Below are positions 55,204 through 64,000 of a stretch of DNA of 64,000 nucleotides, one piece after another. The stretch is from Leguminivora glycinivorella (taxonomy: Eukaryota; Arthropoda; Insecta; Lepidoptera; Tortricidae). The position numbers and the translations under genes are program-made. Location of the stretch: positions 25,503,967-25,567,966 of the forward strand of contig NC_062978.1 in the NCBI RefSeq assembly GCF_023078275.1, read 5' to 3'. Under the pieces are notes generated by a model. It was not told the origin of the DNA. It was given only the letters and a program-made list of their open reading frames with translations, and did not search any database. Numbering within the stretch: position 1 is the first letter of the stretch; every line of letters begins with the position of its first letter.

Positions 55204-55406
55204 ACAATTGGGTAGGTAAACATTTTTGAAGATAGGCAAATAATATATTTTCTTGTAGAATACGTTATACGTTATTTATTTAAGTGACCGAAATGACGTT
55301 TGTAAATTTAATAGCAGATGAGGTGACAATGCCTTTGGTGTGCTGAATGTATGAAATTAGAAAAAAAGCAATATGAACTGTCAGTGTCACTTAGCTGTCA
55401 TTGGTG

Positions 55407-55585
55407 TCAAACACCTTTGTGGCTGGATTGATTCGCCTAGATGTGATTGTGGCGCCGAATCGCAAACTGTTCAACACATAGTTCAGGAGTGCCCCCTCAG
55501 AGCCTACCCAGGAAGTCCCGACGACCTGATCTCACTTACTCCTGACGCAGCTCAATGGCTGAGAACCTTGGACATCAATTTGTGA
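55407..55585 (+). pseudogene. C-terminus of a CR1/Jockey-type reverse transcriptase protein
   Basis: Reads HLCGWIDSPRCDCGAES..TVQHIVQECPLRAYPG.PDDL..LTPDAAQWLRTLDINL-stop: the cysteine/histidine motif C-x-C...H-x(4)-C-P with the LTP..A.WL..LDI.L ending typical of insect non-LTR retrotransposon ORF2 C-termini. Only about 59 residues remain because of 5' truncation; the apparent ATG at 55373 belongs to the host MITE. Confidence 0.8.
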
Positions 55586-55652
55586 CATACTTTTCATGAT
55601 ATAAAATACTGTATACCTGTGAACCTATTTATGCCATACGATTAAATAAATA
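55407..55652 (+). mobile_element. 5'-truncated LINE with 15-bp target duplication
   Basis: The inserted sequence carries the C-terminal end of a non-LTR reverse transcriptase followed by a 3' UTR and ATTAAATAAATA tail. The direct repeat AGCTGTCATTGGTGT at 55392-55406 and again just after the tail is the target duplication. The insertion site is the central loop of the foldback MITE. Confidence 0.85.
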
Positions 55653-55871
55653 AGCTGTCATTGGTGTTTTTTTCTAATTAGCACGCGCAAAGGCATTGTT
55701 ACCTCATCTGCCATTAAACTTTCACAAACGTCATCTCAGTCAAAAAAAGATAATAAATAATATATACACGAAATAAAAATATAAGAGCCACCTTTTAGTG
55801 ATCGTTATAACGTATTCTATCAGAAAAATATATTATTTGCTTAGCTTCGAAAGACTTTACCTACCAATTGT

Positions 55872-56819
55872 ATGTTACCATCTTCGTCTGGCTCTCAAGC
55901 AAAAGGTTACCACTTACCACACTATAGGACTTTATGCATAGGTAAATTACTCGAGGTTTTTTCATGGTTTTTTCGGCTAGTTTTTGACCCCTTCATAGCA
56001 TCCGAAATTTTAAGAATTCTTATAAGTATTGTAAATTTCGAAAATGAAATAGCGTGCGTACCTACTACGACTTATATTTAACTGCACTCTGACTGAATTT
56101 ACAAGGACTGCAATTATGTTTTATACCAAATGCCTGAGTTTCAACTGTGTACTTAGTATTATTGTATGTGATATTAAATTGTCAATGTTTAGTTTCTTTA
56201 TGTAATATATATCACATGTTGGATTAGTCTGTAAGTGGTATATATGTATATATAATTAACTTTAAATAAAAAAAATTGCAGAAGAATACCCGTGAGGTCT
56301 CCTTTATACCCTCGCCCAACGTGATCTTTCATGTTTTTTTTTTTCATGGACCTTATTTCATAAATATTGGTTGGTATAATAAACAAACTTTGTTGCCAGA
56401 GACATGTCAGACATGTGTTGCCAGTACAAATACCTTACATATACCTATCAATAACAAATCTATAGCAGATGTTTAAATTTCAAATGCCACTCCGTCTGGG
56501 TGTTAGTAAAAGCCTCGCTGCGAGGTAAATATGAGCCACGGATAACGTAATGAATGAGATATGCTACGAGTTTATAATATGGAACTTGCCTGTACGAGTA
56601 GGTATATAGAAATAAAATATTTCCTTCCTTTTAAGTAGTCAATTGTAATAACTGTCAAAAATAATTTAAACGGTTCGCTAATATGAAATCAATTTAGTTA
56701 ACTTTACTTAATATATTTATATCCGACTTATTCAATAGAAATTTAATTTAAAATAACTACTAGTCACTAGTCCATGTCTATCTTATAATTATCTGATGCT
56801 TTTGTATACAATATGTAAA
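55872..56819. other. AT-rich unique DNA with one decayed repeat piece
   Basis: 56690-56815 (CGACTTATTCAATAGAAATT, TTATAATTATCTGATGCTTT) matches the right part of the repeat at 59086. Otherwise nothing recognised. Confidence 0.35.
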
Positions 56820-57306
56820 TATCTGGGCAACCGAGCTTCGCTCGGTTCTGTTTCGTATCCTTGACATGTGTCGCCATCTAGTTCAAAAATGAATAGTACC
56901 TACATCGAGCGAAAGAATTCTCAGCCTTAACAACACAACTACTCCACACGAGATGGCGCGCATTTCGCCACAAAAACTCAAATAGTGTATTTTCTATTCG
57001 TTTTAGCCTTGATCTGTGTCCATCTAGTGTTTGCAATAAATAGTACTTACATCGACCGAAAGAATTCTGTTTTAACAGTACAACTACTGCACACGAGATG
57101 GCGCGCGAAGAACGCATGAAAACTCGAAAATTCGCGTTTTCCGGGACCTAAGGATAAGTTAGACCGATTTTTCACCCCCAAAAACCCCCACATAACAAAT
57201 TTCTGCGAAATCGTTAGAGCGGTTTCCGAGATCGTCAGTGTAAATAAATATATATATAAATAAATAAATAAATAAATAAATAAATATACAAGAATTGCTC
57301 GTTTAA
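56820..57306 (+). repeat. RTE-like 3' region with internal tandem duplication and (TAAA)n tail
   Basis: Begins ACCGAGCTTCGCTCGGT. Then a segment of about 140 bp is present twice: CATCTAGT...AATAGTACCTACATCGA.CGAAAGAATTCT...CACACGAGATGGCGCGC at about 56874-56955 and 57022-57105. It ends GAAATCGTTAGAGCGGTTTC, CGAGATCGTCAG, (TAAA)n at 57242-57287, ACAAGAATTGCTCGTTTAA. Reverse copies of the end and start lie at 14987 and 18009. Confidence 0.75.
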
Positions 57307-57409
57307 AAGTATAAGATTTAATTTAAGTACAAGTTCCCTATTAGCTCAGATAGGCCGTTAATAGGATAGTCTTTATCATTTATCATATTAAGTATGATGA
57401 GTAAGGACT

Positions 57410-57550
57410 GTTTTAGATGGCGTGCGAACTCGCATGCGATTTTAGTTACATTGCGGGCTGTTGAGGTTACATACAATATTGCACAGCCCTCAAATACCGC
57501 AATATAATAAAACTCGTATGCGAACTCTCGAACCGTCTAAATGGGCCCTA
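57410..57550. mobile_element. Decayed MITE with CGCATGCGA/CTCGTATGCGA arms
   Basis: GCGTGCGAACTCGCATGCGA ... ACATTGCGG pairs loosely with CCGCAATATAATAAAACTCG-TATGCGAACTCTCG; GTCTAAATGGGCCCTAA closes the right end. A common lepidopteran MITE type, here with a degraded left end. Confidence 0.5.
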
Positions 57551-57620
57551 AGAGAGCAAACAGGTAGGTATATATGCACCTAAAAGCAAACAAGCACAAA
57601 TATACATATACAGCAGACTT

Positions 57621-57743
57621 ATAACATAGCATAACATATAATCATGCCTGTATCCCATAAAGGGGTAGGCAGAGCACATGAACTACTAAGTTTCAGTGCC
57701 ACTCTTGGCAATAAGTGGTTGAAAGAAGTCCAAATTGTGACAC
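57621..57743 (+). repeat. GGGGTAGGCAGAGCACATGA repeat, copy 3
   Basis: Shares ATGCCTGTATCCCATAAAGG through TTGAAAGAAGTCCAAATTGT with copy 1. Confidence 0.75.
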
Positions 57744-58326
57744 ACTTATAAATCTTAGAAATCTGAAAACATTGCTAAGTTTTTGGACAAGCTAGCAAGA
57801 GATGATTTGAGTGCTTACCTACTGATTTTTATGTTTTTTATTTCTTGAAATTAATTTGGACAATGGTTGTTGGTTTACGGAAACTATAAAAATTAAATAA
57901 CTGGATGAAATGGAAAATACATTAGTTTCAATGTGATGGCATATCTCTAACATGCTCACATCTGTGACGCTAAAGCCTGCATGGTAAATATGCGTCGACC
58001 TTAAAGGTTGCTGCGCGGTCGTTCACCCCGTTATATAATGACGGCCGCTGATGCCAAAACTTTGCTTTTCCACTCTAGGGAGCAAAGTGTTTACTTTGCA
58101 CACGTGATTTTGGTTGCACGTGATTTAAAATTAGTAGCAATTTCAAACAAATCACGTGAGTGTCACTTTTCAGAAAGTTGGTTTTGCTCTCTAGGGATCA
58201 AATGCAAAGTTCTAGTGCCTTGAGTAGTTGTAAATTAACAAGGTTTTTGTTTACTTTACGGTGAAAATAGTCAAACTATTTACTAGCACATATAAAAAGG
58301 ATAATTTATGCATGTATTTTGTCACG
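57744..58326. other. Unique DNA between two inverted repeat copies
   Basis: The frame at 58008-58223 has no family resemblance. CACGTGATTTTGG...CACGTGATTT and ATCACGTGAG near 58100-58155 are E-box/bHLH-type words, of uncertain meaning. Confidence 0.3.
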
Positions 58327-58440
58327 TGTCACAATTTCGTTTTCTTTCAACCCCTTTTTGCCAAGAGTGGCACTGAAACTTGAGCAGTTCATGTGCTCTG
58401 CCTACCCCTTTATGGGATTCAGGCGTGATTGTATGTATGT
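58327..58440 (-). repeat. GGGGTAGGCAGAGCACATGA repeat, copy 4 (reverse)
   Basis: Inverse of copy 3: CAACCCCTTTTTGCCAAGAG, TGGCACTGAAACTT, GTGCTCTGCCTACCCCTTTA, AGGCGTGATTGTATGTATGT. With copy 3 it forms an inverted pair 580 bp apart. Confidence 0.75.
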
Positions 58441-58641
58441 ATTTTGTAATCGATTTCAATTTATTTAACACCTAAATTTAAATTATCATGCAGATACCAG
58501 TCAACTTAATCAATATACTTACAACTTAATCTACTTATTAAATACTTAGTTTAACTTAGTTTCAATTGGTGAGCTGTCTGCAGGACAATTTCGATATGAC
58601 TGTGTAAAATTGTCCTATATGACTTTTATATTTATTTAAAA

Positions 58642-58845
58642 CTAGCTTCTGCCCGCGGCTTCACTCACGTTAAATTTCGGACTTTCCTATTTATACATAA
58701 TTTATAATATTGTGTGCCAAATTTCAAGTTAATCGGTTCAGTAGTTTTAGAGAAAATTGGCTGTGACAGACGCACGAGTGATCCTATAAGGGTTCCGTTT
58801 TTCCTTTTCGACGTACGGAACCCTAAAAAGAAGAAGAAGAAAGAT
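58642..58845 (+). repeat. CCCGCGG-headed repeat, copy 2, with GGGTTCCG end
   Basis: AACTAGCTTCTGCCCGCGGC, TCACTCACGTT, TCAAGTTAATCGGTTCAGTA, then GGGTTCCGTTTTTCC, CGACGTACGGAACCCTAAAA and an AAG microsatellite. The last part resembles the right end of the 33417 element. Confidence 0.7.
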
Positions 58846-59085
58846 TTTTAAAATCCACGTGAAAGTTTGAACAACGCCGGCACAGCCGGCAGCGCGTGCG
58901 AACAACAATGGCCGTTCGGCCTTCAGAAAGGATTTGCTTTATTTTCCACAAGGACTGAAACCCGAGACTGAAGGTTGACTAACTCAAAAACAAAGAGTTA
59001 TTTCACGAGAAATGCTTAGAAATTATCAGACGTCGAAAACACGTCATATTCGTAAAGAAAAAATGAGAGCCACGTTGAATCTAAT
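58846..59085. other. Unique DNA
   Basis: GCCGGCACAGCCGGC at 58878 is a small palindrome; nothing else recognised. Confidence 0.3.
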
Positions 59086-59315
59086 AGGCTACTTACCTCC
59101 TAGTCAAATCAGCTTCTTTTTAAGACCTGTCAAAACGAATTTGAACGAACTTGCTAAATATGGTATTTAATATTTATATGAAATCGAATTGAGTGACGTC
59201 ACGATCAACTCAGTTACTTTATATATTTCTACCTGACTTATTAAATAGAAATTGGATTTAAAAATAGCTTCTGTCCATGTTTTTCTTATAATTATCTGAT
59301 GCTTTATTTCGTGCA
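59086..59315 (+). repeat. AGTGACGTCACG repeat family, copy 1
   Basis: CTACTTACCTCCTAGTCAAA, TCAGCTTCTTTTTAAGACCT, GAAATCGAATTGAGTGACGT-CACG, CAACTCAGTTACTTTA, TGACTTATTAAATAGAAATT, TTATAATTATCTGATGCTTT. Copies: 60168, a right part at 56690, and a reverse copy at 41935. Confidence 0.7.
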
Positions 59316-60167
59316 TGGTATAAAGTGTTTTATTTTAACTATTACAGTCAAGTTCCCTATACTTTCATGGGCCTTTATTGTCTTCGCTGCATTGACAAAA
59401 TAATTTTAGCTTCCTCAAATAACTTTCCTCCCTGTATAACAGGTATAACTGGCAGGAAGGGAGAAAAGGTGCAATTTAAATGCGTATTTTTTTTATTTAG
59501 TAACTTAGTACGTATAATATATCATACAGCCTGAATTAAACATCAAATACTGACTTTTATCTTATAAAAACTCAGACTAACGATGCAACGAGGAAAGCTG
59601 CAGTTTATTATACTCGACACATATACAGATATATGTCACCTCTATAGTCTGTATCTGTATTTACATAATAAATGTAATTTTTGTAATTTACATTATGTAA
59701 ACAAAATGTATCATTTGCAGGTGAATGAAACAGGTAAGAAAATTCCCATTGGTGATGATGTGAAAAAAATATGTAGTTATAAATGATCTTATCTTGCTTA
59801 AAAAACAGTTGGTACTATGGATTTGCTGTAGCTTTTACTTTAAAGCGCCTTAAAGAAAAATACATGATCTCATACCATTACTATCCCTAATGCTAAAACA
59901 CAGAAGGTACCTACCTACCTACCTACTTAAACCTATACGAATTTCCAATTTTTCCAAACGAAATCACAACCAAAGGACTCAAACAAGTCGCTTCCACCGT
60001 TCTGTGCCCGCGATCGAAATTTAAACTCATCCTCTATCCCTGTCCCGCTGTACGGGAGGGAAAGGGACAGAGATAGTCGAATTGTTGCCGGGTGGGTTTT
60101 TGTCCTGGGGATGGAATGTGGCAGGTGTGAGTAGGGACAGGAAAGTGGGACATGCCTTTGGGAACAT
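59316..60167. other. Unique AT-rich DNA with a Pu/Py hairpin
   Basis: 60037-60076: TCTATCCCTGTCCC...GGGACAGAGATAG is an imperfect hairpin around CCCGCTGTACGGGAGG. Short frames at 59325-59786 are not supported as genes. A (CTAC)n run lies near 59908-59930. Confidence 0.3.
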
Positions 60168-60345
60168 AATAAGCTACTTGCCTCCTAGTCAAATCAGCTT
60201 CTTTTTAAGATCTGTCAAAACTAATTTCAGCGTCTAGCTAATATGTGCAATAAAATAAAATAAATATGGAATTAATATAAAATCGCATTGAGTGACGTCA
60301 CGGTCAATTCAGTTACTTTCGGAATCTCTATTGAGTCTATTGTTT
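60168..60345 (+). repeat. AGTGACGTCACG repeat family, copy 2
   Basis: CTACTTGCCTCCTAGTCAAA, TCAGCTTCTTTTTAAGATCT, AAATCGCATTGAGTGACGTC-ACG, CAATTCAGTTACTTTC; diverges from copy 1 after that point. Confidence 0.7.
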
Positions 60346-60986
60346 TCTCTTCCAATTTTTTTTTTTGATAAATGTAAAACAATTTAACCTAAAGACCAAT
60401 CTGTCCATGGATGACCTTAACTTAAATCCTGAGAAGATATAGGTAGAGGTTCCAATTTATGATTTGGTAAGACTCTCTTGATTGTGAAAAAGTTGTATTT
60501 TATCCACATAGGGGTAAAGTAATCAAATCATGTAAATATTGTTTCCTCATGTTGGCTACAGTTGACTTCTGAAATAAAGATAATATTTGATTTGGCTTTA
60601 TGTTCTTTGTTAATGATCTTAAAGTTTTAAAGGTTGTCTTGGAGATCTCTTTTACTCTCGTGCCTTTTAGCCCTCGCAACTCTCAAGACATTTAGAAGCA
60701 CTCGTTAAGTCGCTACGCTCGTGACGCAATTTTGGAATCTTTCGTTTGCTTGGGTATCAAAATCAATATTAGCACAAGCGTTTTAACTATAAAACTCCCT
60801 TGATAGTTGGGGAGTTTATTGAAAAACCTTAAATTTTTTGACCAAAGCATGAAACTTGGCACAGTTGTTCCTTATATCAAAATATGCCGATTAAGATCGG
60901 GAGCCTTCGGGAGCCTCCCCCCTGGGGCCCGGGAGGGGGGGTCAAAGTACCGCTTCACCCGGCTTGGTTTGAAAAATTCTAACTTA
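60346..60986. other. Unique DNA with a G/C-rich patch
   Basis: 60900-60950 (GGGAGCCTCCCCCCTGGGGC, CCGGGAGGGGGGG) is strongly GC-rich. The frame at 60807-61043 runs across it into the satellite and is not called. Confidence 0.3.
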
Positions 60987-61892
60987 CCCCGTTTAGTTAA
61001 TAGGTCATGTTTGGTATCGTTTTCGAGTAAATCAATAACGTAGAATTCGTTTTCAGTACTAAAATTATCATTTAATGGTAAATAAAATAAAAAAAATTAA
61101 AAAATTTGAAATTTTCATCCATGATTTACAAATTCAAGTCATCATAAATGACAAACTGTTTGCTTTTTCTATAAATAAAAAATATGACATGATAGCCTAT
61201 TTAATATAGATTATAAAAAATATAACTTTTATCCACCTTTACTAACGTTATGTTCCACAAAAAAATTACTTTAAGACGCGCGGCGTCGGTACGCCGCGAG
61301 CGTAATATTAAAATGCCTTTATTTTAGAAACTCTATTAGACCCCGTTTAGCTATTAGGTCATGTTTGATATCGTTTTCGAATAAATCAATAACGTAGAAT
61401 TCATTTTTGGTACTAAAATTATAATTTAATGGTAAGTAAAATTAAAAAAAATTAAAAAATTTGAAATTTTCATCCATGATTTACAAATTCAAGTCATCAT
61501 AAATGACAAACTGTTTGCTTTTTCTATAAATAAAAAATATAATATGAAAGCCTATTTAATATAGATTATAAAAAATATAACTTTTATCCACCTTCACAAA
61601 CGTTAAGTTTCACAAAAAAATTACTTGAAGACGCGCGGCGTCGGGACGCCGCGAGCGTAATTTTAAAATACCTCTATTTTAAAAACTCTATTAGACCCGG
61701 TTTAGCTATTAGGTCATGTTTGATATAGTTTTCGAGTAAATTAATAACAAAGAATTATTTTTGGATATACAATTATAATTTAATGGTAAATAAATTAAAA
61801 AAAAATTCATCTATAATTTGCAAATTCAAGTCAACAAAAATGTCAACCGTTTGCTTTTTCTTTAAATAAAAAATATGATGTAAAAGCCTATA
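60987..61892. repeat. 355-bp tandem satellite, about 2.5 copies
   Basis: Units begin at CCCCGTTTAG (60987), CCCCGTTTAG (61341) and CCGGTTTAG (61697): periods 354-355. Each full unit contains TCATGTTTG.TATCGTTTTC, TTTCATCCATGATTTACAAA, GACAAACTGTTTGCTTTTTC, TAACTTTTATCCACCTT and a GC-rich hairpin GACGCGCGGCGTCGG-ACGCCGCGAGCG (61275, 61630). The third unit is cut off before the hairpin. Confidence 0.92.
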
Positions 61893-61899
61893 CGTATGT

Positions 61900-62379
61900 C
61901 ACCAAATACCCAGACAAGTTTGGTGGAAACTTCCTTCACGAACTGCTTGGTGTCTGATGACCATGGTCCAAATGTTTCAAATTCAATTGCCGCAAATATG
62001 TAGTTGTTTTTTAAAAATGCATATTTGCGCGTTTAAACTGGGCGTTTTGCAGCAGCAGTCCCTGGTTTCTGGGCCGAGCGTTAGACGTTGGACGGAGCCA
62101 AGGTATCCACACAGGTCACGCCCCACGCCAAGGGTTGTCCCAGAAACCAAGGCAAAAGCGAGCAACCATCAGGCCGCTTTCCGTCTGCTGCTGACAAGCC
62201 GTCAGGTTCGAGGGTTGTCGGTATGTTCGCTGTGCCGAGAGCCTTGCGGATTAAATCGTTAAGTGCAGTGTGTCACAAAATTCGGCCAGCAATAGACTGG
62301 CAGTGGAGTCCGTGGTGTCCTAATGCGTCAGCAGCAAGGGTGTGGTTGGCATGTCTTTAGCCCCAGTCTTAGACAAATG
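61900..62379 (-). pseudogene. Broken C-terminal domain of a LINE-type reverse transcriptase protein
   Basis: On the minus strand, across several stops and frame changes, I read ALGHHGLHCQSIAGRIL (about 62290-62335), ALNDLIRKAL, EPDGLSAADGKRPDG (about 62165-62210), GVTCVDTLAPSNV (about 62084-62120) and FETFGPWSSDTKQFVKEV (about 61925-61980). I recognise this order (HGL.C..SAGR..RH..LND ... DGKRPDG ... WD.T.VDTLA ... ETFGPW) from many invertebrate retrotransposon C-termini. The KRPDG...WDVT pattern resembles a PD-(D/E)XK nuclease core; that reading is inference. Internal stops show it is dead. Confidence 0.7.
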
Positions 62380-63092
62380 GCAGTATATGGTGAAGTAAGG
62401 CAGCCTCGGAAGGAGGTATGTTCTCCAAGTGTCGGTCTTTTTTAGTAAAGAGGTTCTTCCGGCACTCATTCACTGTTGCGTAAGGACCCTTGATCTGAAA
62501 CAATATGTGCATTGTCATTTTATTTAAACATATTCTGCAACTATCAAATTACAACATTTTGGTGGATCACCTTCACTATTACACACTTACCTATCATACA
62601 AAATAATTACAAACTTTAGTAGAATCTGATTAGCCTATCTATGATATTGCTCCATCTCGTAATAGTTTGAAGCCTTGGGTGGCCATGTTTCTCCCTTGTT
62701 GATCGTTTCAAGCTGCGTTTATCGTACCTATTCCATACTATGTCTAATCTAGAAACGTTTTCTTTTGGCTTTGAAGCTTAGCCAGGCCACTCAAGGTGTC
62801 AAACTATTACAAGATGGAGCAATATCAGAGGCAAATCAGATTCTACTAGAGTTTGTAATAATTTTCTATGATACGTAACGTAAGTGGGTAATACTGAAGG
62901 TTACGTGATCCACCAAAAAGTTGTAATTTGATAGTTGTAGACTCTAAAATGATAATGCACATATTGTTTCAGACCAAGTCGTTGCGCAACGGTGAATGAG
63001 TGGTCGAAGTACCTACCTCTTTAGGTACCAGAAAAGATCGACAATTGGAGAACATACCTCCTTCAGAGGCTGCCTTGGATCAGCATATACTG
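62380..63092. repeat. Large palindrome (about 300-bp arms) carrying an exon in both directions
   Basis: Arms 62380-62683 and 62788-63092 are imperfect inverses: GCAGTATATGG/CATATACTGC at the outer ends, GGAGGTATGTTCTCCAAGTG against ATTGGAGAACATACCTCC, AAACAATATGTGCATTGTCA against GATAATGCACATATTGTTTC, TGGTGGATCACCTTCA, TAATAGTTTGA. Both arms include a splice-acceptor-like ATTGTTTCAG followed by coding remnant. Confidence 0.85.
62400..62500 (-). pseudogene. Exon remnant of a multicopy transposon-linked protein (left palindrome arm)
   Basis: On the minus strand after ATTGTTTCAG the frame reads TVNECRKNLFTKKDRHLENI-PPSEAAL. I know the pattern (V.E.R..LF.KK.R.LENIPPT.AAL..H) from large families of invertebrate proteins of unknown function linked to transposable elements. 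It runs directly into the LINE-type fragment, so two unrelated coding pieces are joined here. Confidence 0.55.
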
Positions 63093-63108
63093 CGCACAGT
63101 GTACCAGG
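62969..63108 (+). pseudogene. Same exon remnant, right palindrome arm
   Basis: After the acceptor-like TATTGTTTCAG at 62970, and across frame changes and an in-frame stop (GAATGAGTGG gives a TGA), the reading KDRQLENIPPSEAALDQHILRTVYQG appears up to 63108, where a MITE is inserted. It continues beyond the MITE at 63232. Confidence 0.6.
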
Positions 63109-63109
63109 G

Positions 63110-63226
63110 GCCCATTTCTCGAAGCTACAAGTTACAATTTTCAACTGGTTGTCAATGTCTAATATGACAAGTTGGAAAGAGACTTCCGCTTGTAACTTGT
63201 AACTTTCAGTTTTGAGAAATGGGACT
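63110..63226. mobile_element. 117-bp MITE with CAGGG target duplication, inside the coding remnant
   Basis: Ends GCCCATTTCTCGAAGCTACA and its rough inverse TTTTGAGAAATGGGACT; CAGGG at 63105-63109 and 63227-63231. CCCATTTCTC ends are a very common lepidopteran MITE type. It splits the protein remnant between TVYQG and the WGW/cysteine-rich tail. Confidence 0.75.
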
Positions 63227-63231
63227 CAGGG

Positions 63232-63487
63232 CGTTCTTGTTTGAAGTCAGGCGTTGGTGCCACACCAAAATTTGCCAAGTCCGTCTTCTTGGGGATGGAA
63301 GGAAGAAGGAGACGAATGGGTACCACACTGGTCAGACAACACTGAAGTGGCCAGTATATGCTTAGAAGTTACAAGATGTAAATGTAAATCAGGTTGCAAA
63401 AACCGATGCAACTGCATAAAGAGGGTAGAGCCTTCTTTATGCAGTTCCATATGTACCCAGCTATGTCTCTGTGAAGGGAATGTATAG
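63232..63487 (+). pseudogene. Cysteine-rich C-terminal remnant (WGW...CKCKxxCxxxCxC)
   Basis: The frame from 63254 reads PHQNLPSPSSWGWKEEGDEW, VPHW, then EVTRCKCKSGCKNRCNCIKR ... LC.SICTQLCLCEGNV-stop at 63485-63487. The order P.P..WGW....W.P.W....A...C.EL..C.CK..C...C.C......C..LC.C is the usual C-terminus of the family whose exon lies at 62969. The tail resembles CXC/tesmin-type zinc-binding cysteine clusters (inference). Upstream truncation and the MITE make it a pseudogene. Confidence 0.65.
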
Positions 63488-63885
63488 TACGAGTATGAGT
63501 ATGAGTAATCTGTCAATTAGGACACCACAGACTAAACTATAAGTGCTAACTTTTCAGTGTTGGATACTCTATGGCAGTTCCGACTCAATTATAATAAGCT
63601 CATTATAATTGACTTTAGTTAACTATAATAATTTCAAAAATTGAACTTCATACAATTTCTATACTAATTTGCGATACCTGGCAAGTTTTCCTGCATCTGA
63701 AACACATTTTTTTTATCTGTCGCGTTATCGGCCAATCAGAGACGGTTATTACAAACAATTGCTTGCTAGGTAATTCGATGTTGATACAACGGTGAACGAC
63801 TCTATTGACATTAATTTTAACTTGCATGAATGGTGATATTTCCGTCCATTGATGATGAAGATGATGACTCGTAGAAAAAATATTG
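63488..63885. other. Unique DNA at the window end
   Basis: Nothing recognised apart from short AT palindromes near 63590-63625 and a GATGATGAAGATGATGA run near 63850. Confidence 0.3.
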
Positions 63886-63976
63886 TATACAATAGTGATA
63901 TAATTAAGCTTTTCACTCTCGTACCATACTACACATGGTACTCGACTGAAAAGTTTTGTATTATATCACGATTGTA
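63886..63976. mobile_element. 90-bp palindromic MITE
   Basis: TACAATAGTGATATAATTAA-GCTTTTCACTCTCGTACCAT pairs with ATGGTACTCGACTGAAAAG-TTTTGTATTATATCACGATTGTA around a short ACTACAC loop. Confidence 0.65.
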
Positions 63977-64000
63977 TAAAATACTATTATATAAATTTCT

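Larger units (their letters stand above)
55204..55871. mobile_element. Long-armed foldback MITE, interrupted by a LINE
   Basis: Left arm (ACAATTGGGTAGGTAAA, GGCAAATAATATATTTTC, AGAATACGTTATA, GATGAGGTGACAATGCCTTT) is inverted on the right (AAAGGCATTGTTACCTCATC, TATAACGTATTCTATCAG, ATATATTATTTGCTTAGC, TTTACCTACCAATTGT). Without the LINE the element would be about 400 bp. Confidence 0.75.

Overview
The window looks like a piece of a lepidopteran (moth or butterfly) nuclear genome. It is AT-rich, eukaryotic, almost free of long coding sequence, and crowded with repeat families that I recognise as typical of Lepidoptera: tRNA-derived SINEs, the TTCCG/CGGAA-ended dispersed element, RTE- and CR1/Jockey-type LINE 3' ends, and many palindromic MITEs. 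I cannot name the species from the sequence alone.

One gene is clear. A compact Sprouty homologue is encoded in a single GC-rich coding exon (19268-19918, 216 aa) ending in the cysteine-rich SPR domain. Its transcription probably starts in the CpG-rich block at 6.5-7.5 kb. That gives a noncoding first exon (donor near 7022), an intron of about 12.2 kb, and an acceptor at 19210. A 12-codon upstream ORF precedes the start codon in the same frame. A polyadenylation signal lies at 20270. Sprouty proteins restrain receptor tyrosine kinase/Ras-MAPK signalling, and the long intron and flanks probably hold regulatory sequence.

Layout. 0-6 kb: upstream flank with two notable mobile elements, a 1.2 kb foldback-type element with 10-bp target duplications (1501-2729) and a possible degraded DNA transposon with repeated subterminal motifs (3.2-5.3 kb). 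6.5-20.3 kb: the Sprouty transcription unit. Its intron carries a SINE, several MITEs, an RTE-type 3' end and a 120-bp satellite with a four-monomer higher-order pattern that flips orientation. 20-38 kb: dense dispersed repeats, including a hAT-type MITE with an exact 8-bp target duplication and a repeat-rich block at 29-34 kb. 37-51 kb: nested LINE-in-MITE insertions, TTAA-flanked elements, a second foldback-like element, a 240-bp inverted pair 1.1 kb apart, and short GC-rich islands. 51-60 kb: a mariner-like element with TA target duplication, and a 5'-truncated LINE nested in a foldback MITE. 60-64 kb: a 355-bp tandem satellite, then a large palindrome carrying broken coding fragments of two transposon-type protein families.

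Nothing here is a bacterial-type system (no operons, CRISPR or phage). The unusual content is structural: nested and inverted mobile elements with recoverable target-site duplications, and an upstream ORF that may control Sprouty translation.
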